NCBI GenBank assembly: GCA_035378845.1
Contig: DAOSUP010000030.1
Location: 1-10,599 of the forward strand
Origin: JAKOUL01 sp035378845
GTDB taxonomy: Bacteria > Dictyoglomota > Dictyoglomia > Dictyoglomales > Dictyoglomaceae
Length of the DNA: 10,599 nucleotides
Direction of reading: 5' to 3'
The position numbers and the translations under genes are program-made. The notes under the pieces are model-generated. The model was not told the origin of the DNA. It did not search any database and worked only from the letters and a program-made list of their open reading frames with translations. Positions 7,752 through 10,599 of this stretch are shown piece by piece (position 1 is the first letter of the stretch; each line of letters opens with the position of its first letter).

Positions 7752-8631
7752 CTTCTTCCTCCTCAGCTATAGCCAAAAGATACTTTCCATAATCAGTTTT
7801 ATTTAACTTCTCTGCAAGCTTTAAAAGCTGATTTCTTTCTATCCATCCATTCCTATATGCTATCTCCTCTATACATCCTACCATAAGACCTGTCCTTTTC
7901 TCTACGGTCCCTACAAATTCACTCCCATCAAGAAAACTATCATGAGTTCCCACATCAAACCAAGCAAAGCCTCTTCCTAAAAGTTTTACCTTAAGCTTTC
8001 CCTCCTTGAGATACTCTTCATTCAAAGAGGTTATTTCAAGCTCTCCTCTTTCTGAAGGTTTTATTCTATTTATCTTTTCAAGAACATCTTTATCATACAT
8101 GTATAGACCTATCACTGCATAATTAGATTTAGGTTTTTTAGGCTTCTCCTCAATAGATAGAACATTCCCTTTCTCATCAAATTCAACTACCCCAAATCTT
8201 TCAGGATCTGGCACGTGATATCCAAAAACGTATGCACCATTATGATTCTCAAGATATTCTTTTGCTTCATTTAATATTTTCAAGACATCATGACCATATA
8301 AAATATTGTCTCCAAGAATGAGACAAATATTCTCACCTTCCACATATTCTTTTGCAGAAAGTAACCCTCCTGCTAACCCATTAGGAGTAGGTTGTATAGC
8401 ATATGTAATATTCATTCCAAGATGTGAACCATCTCCAAGAAGATTTTTAAATTGAGATTTATCTTCAGGATTAATAACAATAACTAAATCTCTTATTCCC
8501 ATAAGCATTAGTAAAGATAATGGATAATAGATCATAGGTTTGTTATATACTGGAAGAATATGCTTATTAGTACTTATGGTGACTGGATATAGCCTTGTAC
8601 CTGTCCCCCCTGCTAAAATTACCCCTTTCAT
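7741..8631 (-). CDS. rmlA: Glucose-1-phosphate thymidylyltransferase
   Basis: A 296-residue nucleotidyltransferase that joins dTTP and glucose-1-phosphate to give dTDP-glucose, the first committed step to dTDP-rhamnose. It begins GVILAGGTGTRLYP (3-16), with the pyrophosphorylase signature and KPMIYYPLSLLM (31-42), LLGDGSHLGMNITYAIQP (64-81), LILGDNILYG (104-113) with the metal-binding Asp, EEKPKKPKSNYAVIGLY and GRGFAWFDVGTHDSF. The sequence has GLAGG where many RmlA proteins have GLAQA. The acidic tail AEEEEDAF is in part dictated by the rmlC ribosome binding site. Its ATG follows GAGGGAG closely. It is first in the rml operon and about 125 bp downstream of the mazF-like gene, which is read in the same direction. 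Confidence 0.97.
   Translation of the reverse strand: MKGVILAGGTGTRLYPVTISTNKHILPVYNKPMIYYPLSLLMLMGIRDLVIVINPEDKSQFKNLLGDGSHLGMNITYAIQPTPNGLAGGLLSAKEYVEGENICLILGDNILYGHDVLKILNEAKEYLENHNGAYVFGYHVPDPERFGVVEFDEKGNVLSIEEKPKKPKSNYAVIGLYMYDKDVLEKINRIKPSERGELEITSLNEEYLKEGKLKVKLLGRGFAWFDVGTHDSFLDGSEFVGTVEKRTGLMVGCIEEIAYRNGWIERNQLLKLAEKLNKTDYGKYLLAIAEEEEDAF
7758..7763 (-). promoter_or_regulatory. Shine-Dalgarno of rmlC inside rmlA
   Basis: AGGAGG six bases before the rmlC ATG, made of the two GAG codons (plus flanking bases) of the EEEE tail of RmlA. Confidence 0.7.
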
Positions 8632-8684
8632 ATCTCCCTCTTCATTAAATCTTTAAATGTCTTTGGTATAGTTACCCCTTCCAC
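8628..8684 (-). pseudogene. Possible C-terminal remnant or mini-ORF before rmlA
   Basis: In the rmlA leader an 18-codon frame from GTG (8684) ends in TGA at 8630-8628, making an ATGA overlap with the rmlA start. The peptide, VEGVTIPKTFKDLMKREI, reads like the C-terminus of a real protein, and the overlap is the same type found at the other junctions of this locus. Upstream, an in-frame TAG (8693-8691) closes the frame and the GTG has no clear ribosome binding site. It may be the tail of a lost gene once upstream of rmlA, or chance. I recognise no family. Confidence 0.3.
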
Positions 8685-8702
8685 CTCAGGCTAAACTATA
8701 TC
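8665..8702 (-). other. Inverted repeat in the rmlA leader
   Basis: TATAGTT (8667-8673) and AACTATA (8694-8700) are perfect complements separated by 20 bases, with one extra G-C pair possible outside a mismatch. In the minus-strand transcript this would fold just upstream of the rmlA ribosome binding site. There is no U-tract, so it is not an obvious terminator. Confidence 0.3.
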
Positions 8703-8721
8703 ATACTTATAAAGTATAGCA
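8703..8721 (-). promoter_or_regulatory. Candidate rmlA promoter with palindrome
   Basis: On the minus strand TG-C-TATACT (8721-8713) is a good extended -10 box; no convincing -35 precedes it. It partly overlaps the perfect inverted repeat ATACTT-ATA-AAGTAT (8703-8717), a possible operator. Transcription would start near 8706, about 75 bases before the rmlA ATG. Confidence 0.4.
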
Positions 8722-8755
8722 TGATTAACATTAAGGTAATACCCGATATATAATA

Positions 8756-9127
8756 TTACATAAAGGGTTTAATTATACCTTCTTCCCACATTCCAAGATG
8801 TATCAAAAGAGCTTTATCTACTTCTTTAAGCTTTTCCTCTGTCACTTTTCCTAATAACTTTATTAATCTTCTTTTATCTACAGTTCTAATTTGATTACAC
8901 TTTATCTTTGAATCTAAAGAAAGATGTTCCTCTTCTTTTGAAAGAAAAACTTCAAAAGGGTAAACTTCTTGTGTCTTAGAACTGATGGGAAGAATTGTTA
9001 TAGTGTTAGAAAATTCGTTATTTCTATTATTGGAAATTACTAATGCAGGTCTCGTCTTTCCTATCTCGCTTCCTACGATAGGATCTAAAACAACTAACCA
9101 TATCTCTCCTCTTTTAGGAAACTCCAT
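8756..9127 (-). CDS. MazF/PemK-type mRNA interferase toxin
   Basis: A 123-residue SH3-barrel-type ribonuclease toxin, expected to cut mRNA at short sequence motifs when freed from its antitoxin. It starts PKRGEIWLVVLDP (4-16), then GSEIGKTRPALVISN (19-33), in which Arg26 is the usual catalytic Arg, TITILPISS (42-50) with Ser49 where related toxins have a catalytic Thr/Ser, and the SKIKCNQIRTVDKRRL segment (73-88). Length is typical (110-125). The upstream antitoxin stops one base before the toxin ATG, the standard two-gene arrangement. Cut-site specificity cannot be read from the sequence. The frame is intact, so it is probably functional. No clear terminator separates it from the rml operon. 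Confidence 0.92.
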   Translation of the reverse strand: MEFPKRGEIWLVVLDPIVGSEIGKTRPALVISNNRNNEFSNTITILPISSKTQEVYPFEVFLSKEEEHLSLDSKIKCNQIRTVDKRRLIKLLGKVTEEKLKEVDKALLIHLGMWEEGIIKPFM

Positions 9128-9128
9128 T

Positions 9129-9350
9129 CTATACCCATCCTTCTAAGGTTATCTTTTCCCACTCTTCATTTATAATCTCATCTTCATCCTTTGTTCTTTT
9201 ATACCCTTCCACTAAAAGGTTATCTAACTCCCTTAACTTTAACATGCTTATTTCTTTTCTTAAAACCTCTGTAATAAATTTACTCTTATTAGGTATCTTC
9301 TCTAATTCTTTAGCTAAATCATCAGGTATCGTAATATTTAATCTCCTCAT
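9129..9350 (-). CDS. Ribbon-helix-helix antitoxin of the MazF-like toxin
   Basis: A 73-residue protein, MazE-like in role. The N-terminal strand RRLNITIPDDLAKELEKI (2-19) followed by a helical KSKFITEVLRKEI segment is a ribbon-helix-helix DNA-binding dimerisation domain. The acidic C-terminal half (KDEDEIINEEWEKI) would wrap around the toxin. GGAGG eight bases before the ATG gives a strong start. It ends one base before the toxin gene. RHH antitoxins usually repress their own promoter, and two palindromes that could bind a dimer lie just upstream (9368-9403). Confidence 0.88.
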   Translation of the reverse strand: MRRLNITIPDDLAKELEKIPNKSKFITEVLRKEISMLKLRELDNLLVEGYKRTKDEDEIINEEWEKITLEGWV

Positions 9351-9367
9351 TTTTTACACCTCCATTT

Positions 9368-9384
9368 CTGTATAAATTATACAG
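9368..9384. promoter_or_regulatory. Operator palindrome over the antitoxin -10 box
   Basis: CTGTATAA-A-TTATACAG is a perfect 8+8 inverted repeat with a one-base centre. On the minus strand it contains a perfect TATAAT (9381-9376), 18 bases before the antitoxin Shine-Dalgarno region; TTGTAT, 17 bases further upstream, is a weak -35. Its TGTATA/TATACA half-sites match the second palindrome at 9394-9403. The natural reading is the autoregulatory operator of the RHH antitoxin. Confidence 0.65.
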
Positions 9385-9393
9385 CAAAATATA

Positions 9394-9403
9394 TGTATAT
9401 ACA
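9394..9403. promoter_or_regulatory. Second operator-like palindrome TGTATATACA
   Basis: A perfect 10-bp palindrome sharing the TGTATA and TATACA half-sites of the 9368-9384 site, located in the -35/spacer region of the antitoxin promoter. A second binding site for the antitoxin or toxin-antitoxin complex is likely, though the sequence is AT-rich. Confidence 0.5.
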
Positions 9404-9408
9404 AAAAA

Positions 9409-9504
9409 GACTACATAATTTCCACTTTGTCTAATCTCTTTAAAACCAAGCTTTTTTAACATTTTTATTATTTCTTCATGTTTAGCCTGTGCTAATTTAG
9501 AGAT
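9409..9504 (-). pseudogene. Degenerate hicA toxin fragment
   Basis: Translating 9504 to 9409 gives SKLAQAKHEEIIKMLKKLGF followed by KEIRQSGNYVV. This is the first half of a HicA mRNA interferase, whose family pattern is a helix ending LKKLGF, then RQ-x-GSH. Three signs of decay are visible. The start codon position is ATC, overlapping the hicB stop as a real hicA start would. The catalytic His of GSH is Tyr here. All sequence after the first strand is gone, replaced by the MazEF promoter region. It cannot make a working toxin. Confidence 0.65.
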
Positions 9505-9601
9505 TTATCTTGACTTTTTCAGTAAATATTTCTATAGGTATAGGTTCTCCAAGAATTTTACGAGATTCTATATACAATTTTATAGCATCTTTTTTATTTT
9601 C
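9497..9601 (-). pseudogene. Degenerate hicB antitoxin 3' fragment
   Basis: An open stretch of 34 codons ending TAA (9499-9497) reads DAIKLYIESRKILGEPIP and then a short acidic/basic tail ending VKINL. This is the C-terminal end of the HicB fold, where the family has a helix A-I-x-L-Y-x-E followed by LGEPIP. The N-terminal strand region and start codon are absent: an in-frame TAA lies just before it (9604-9602) and 9602-9675 shows no convincing HicB match. The hicA fragment follows at once with overlapping ends, so a complete hicBA operon once stood here. Confidence 0.65.
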
Positions 9602-9675
9602 TTAAATATACTAATTATCCAACAATTATTACTAAGTTTGAATGTAACGGCAAGTATATAATTTATAATAACCTA
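9602..9675. other. Short gap, degraded
   Basis: AT-rich sequence between the nucleotidyltransferase stop and the hicB remnant. It should once have held the hicB N-terminus, but all frames are broken and I see no promoter or terminator that I trust. Confidence 0.4.
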
Positions 9676-10008
9676 TTAACAATCTTCCTTAGGAAATAAC
9701 AATATACCATCCTTAGTCATTTTTTCTAAAATATCTTTTATCTTTTCATACTCCTCTTTTGTATAAATATGAGGCTCAAGACGAGGAATATTAAGAGCCT
9801 TCTTTACTATAGCGTAGTCATCACTTCTCTTTTTTCCATCATAAACTACAAGAAGATCCACATCACTTCCCACAGTATAATTACCCTTAGCATAAGATCC
9901 AAAAAGAATTACACGAACAAGTGGAAGTTTAGTCTCAAGTATTTTAAGATTTTGAAGAAGTAGCTGAATAACTTCTTCTTTACTTAATTTTGGATAAAAG
10001 ATCTTCAC
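9676..10008 (-). CDS. MNT-type minimal nucleotidyltransferase, partner of HEPN
   Basis: A protein of about 110 residues of the minimal nucleotidyltransferase family that pairs with HEPN proteins; known members act as antitoxins that modify (adenylylate) the HEPN toxin. The core is RVILFGSYAKGNYTVGSDVD (GSY...DVD metal and nucleotide site) followed by LLVVYDG. Where other nucleotidyltransferases have a third Asp, this one reads RLEPHIYTKEEYE. I chose the GTG at 10008, which gives KIFYPKLSKEEVI at the N-terminus as in relatives and a 29-bp overlap with the HEPN gene. Longer frames starting at 10032 or 10098 are possible but lie deep inside HEPN and add no family-like sequence. The gene ends with no terminator, running toward the hicB remnant. 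Confidence 0.85.
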   Translation of the reverse strand: MKIFYPKLSKEEVIQLLLQNLKILETKLPLVRVILFGSYAKGNYTVGSDVDLLVVYDGKKRSDDYAIVKKALNIPRLEPHIYTKEEYEKIKDILEKMTKDGILLFPKEDC

Positions 10009-10375
10009 AGAATTTGAGAATTTCCTCTGCATATGATATAAGTCTTCTTGCCTCCTCCTTAGTATACCTATTTCGTGGAAATCCTGAAGGATGAGCATCA
10101 GGATATCTTGTAGGGATATACGCCTTATCTAACTCCAAAGCCAAATTTATAAGTTCATCTGAAACTTGGTATCCCTTGGACAATTCAATTAATAGATCAG
10201 CCACTGAATGTCCCCAGGCTTCAGCTCCTATCTTTTGAAATATCGCTTTTACTGCTTTCTCTGCCGATTGTTGGGAGGAAAAGCATGCCCAGTTATAAAA
10301 TCCTGCTGCTAAATCATTCTTAGCATGTTCTAAATCCCATCTTGCCTCATTTATCCAGTCTTGGCTTCTTTCCAT
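9980..10375 (-). CDS. HEPN-domain protein, putative RNase toxin
   Basis: A 131-residue all-helical HEPN protein of the COG1895/PF05168 type. It shows the N-terminal WINEARWDLEHAKNDL helix (7-22), FYNWACFSSQQSAEKAVKA (26-44), GHSVADLL (55-62), and AYIPTRYPDAHPSGFP (85-100) before the last helix. HEPN toxins use an R-x(4-6)-H motif to cleave RNA; R90-x4-H95 fits that spacing, but this subfamily often lacks the His, so activity is uncertain. It is first in a two-gene operon with the nucleotidyltransferase. There is no ribosome binding site: the ATG begins where transcription should start from a TGn-TATAAT box, so translation is probably leaderless. Confidence 0.88.
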   Translation of the reverse strand: MERSQDWINEARWDLEHAKNDLAAGFYNWACFSSQQSAEKAVKAIFQKIGAEAWGHSVADLLIELSKGYQVSDELINLALELDKAYIPTRYPDAHPSGFPRNRYTKEEARRLISYAEEILKFCEDLLSKIK

Positions 10376-10381
10376 AGTTAA

Positions 10382-10390
10382 ATTATATCA
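10382..10390 (-). promoter_or_regulatory. Extended -10 promoter giving a leaderless HEPN mRNA
   Basis: On the minus strand TG-A-TATAAT (10390-10382) is a perfect extended -10 box. Six bases separate it from the ATG (10375), so the predicted start of transcription is the A of the start codon. The -35 is weak, as is common for extended -10 promoters. Confidence 0.6.
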
Positions 10391-10392
10391 TG

Positions 10393-10407
10393 AAGAGACT
10401 ATCTCTT
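10393..10407. repeat. Inverted repeat AAGAGA-CTA-TCTCTT
   Basis: Perfect 6-bp arms with a 3-base centre in the spacer of the HEPN promoter, ending three bases upstream of the extended -10 box. The position suits an operator that blocks RNA polymerase. Confidence 0.45.
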
Positions 10408-10518
10408 ACACTTTTACAAAATACTTTATTAATCTGCTTTTCTAGAACTCTAAGTAGAAAAAGAGGGTAAGAATAGACAGTATTTAAGTAAATTATAACT
10501 TTATCAATTAAAAGTTTT
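10408..10518. other. Non-coding stretch at the right edge
   Basis: No open frame of note on either strand. TAGACA (10474-10479) and TATAAC (10494-10499) resemble plus-strand promoter boxes, but the spacing is 14 bases, too short for a confident call. A transcript from there would run into the hairpin at 10519-10558. Confidence 0.3.
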
Positions 10519-10563
10519 CACCTCCTGAAAAGTTAACAATTTACCTTCTCAGGAGGTGTTTTT
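10519..10563 (+). terminator. Strong hairpin plus U-tract, terminator or attenuator
   Basis: CACCTCCTGA (10519-10528) pairs perfectly with TCAGGAGGTG (10549-10558), and TTTTT follows at once (10559-10563). The 20-base loop can add AAG/CTT after one mismatch. As read on the plus strand this is a textbook intrinsic terminator, yet no plus-strand gene lies between 5310 and here. It is therefore better explained as the end of a small RNA or as a leader attenuator of a gene beyond the right edge. On the minus strand the stem is followed by AAAACTTTT, a poor terminator tail. Confidence 0.7.
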
Positions 10564-10599
10564 GTTAAAGATTTTTATCCATTAAAATTTAAAGATAAT

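Noticed and set aside
9602..9675. N-terminal part of the hicB remnant
   Set aside because: A few residues in one frame vaguely recall HicB, but stops and frame changes make the match no better than chance.
9769..9963. Plus-strand frame of 64 codons opposite the nucleotidyltransferase
   Set aside because: It is antisense to the GSY...DVD core and has no ribosome binding site or recognisable motif.
10009..10098. N-terminal 30-residue extension of the nucleotidyltransferase starting at 10098
   Set aside because: It lies wholly inside the HEPN gene, is rich in Arg/His/Gln unlike family N-termini, and the GTG at 10008 yields a family-like start.

Overview
This window looks like part of the chromosome of an AT-rich, probably thermophilic bacterium. 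The evidence is an A/T-biased sequence, Arg encoded mostly by AGA/AGG, frequent ATA (Ile) codons, Lys/Glu-rich proteins, and the presence of HEPN/nucleotidyltransferase, MazF and HicBA-type modules. Dictyoglomus or a low-GC thermophilic Firmicute/Thermotogota-like genome would fit, but the sequence alone does not decide it.

Left two thirds (70-8631): a surface-polysaccharide locus in three transcription units. A GT2 rhamnosyltransferase-like gene (70-1110, minus) diverges from a four-gene plus-strand operon (1455-5310). That operon encodes a TylF-like methyltransferase, UDP-galactopyranose mutase (glf), an unassigned DDD-containing glycosyltransferase and a GlfT-like GT2 glycosyltransferase. 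All three junctions overlap, by 8, 4 and 11 bp. Convergent to it, with a 23-bp gap, is a complete dTDP-L-rhamnose operon on the minus strand in the order rmlA-rmlC-rmlB-rmlD (8631 to 5334), again with overlapping genes. Together the units would make two activated sugars, dTDP-L-rhamnose and UDP-galactofuranose, with three transferases to place them or related sugars and a methyltransferase that may decorate the glycan.

Right third (8756-10375): toxin-antitoxin territory, all on the minus strand. An RHH antitoxin/MazF pair (9350 to 8756) has a promoter with two palindromes sharing TGTATA/TATACA half-sites. Immediately upstream lies a stretch that looks empty but holds the decayed 3' end of a hicB and the 5' part of a hicA. 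Beyond it is a HEPN/MNT pair (10375 to 9676) whose HEPN gene has a TGn-TATAAT box six bases before its ATG, suggesting a leaderless transcript, and a 6+6 inverted repeat just upstream of that box.

Edges: the left edge carries a long-loop terminator candidate for the GT2 gene. The right edge carries a strong plus-strand terminator-like hairpin whose arms are a Shine-Dalgarno and an anti-Shine-Dalgarno sequence, with no plus-strand gene in view that it could terminate. Short extra reading frames precede the methyltransferase (1412-1480) and rmlA (8628-8684). I see no tRNA, rRNA, CRISPR array or insertion sequence.
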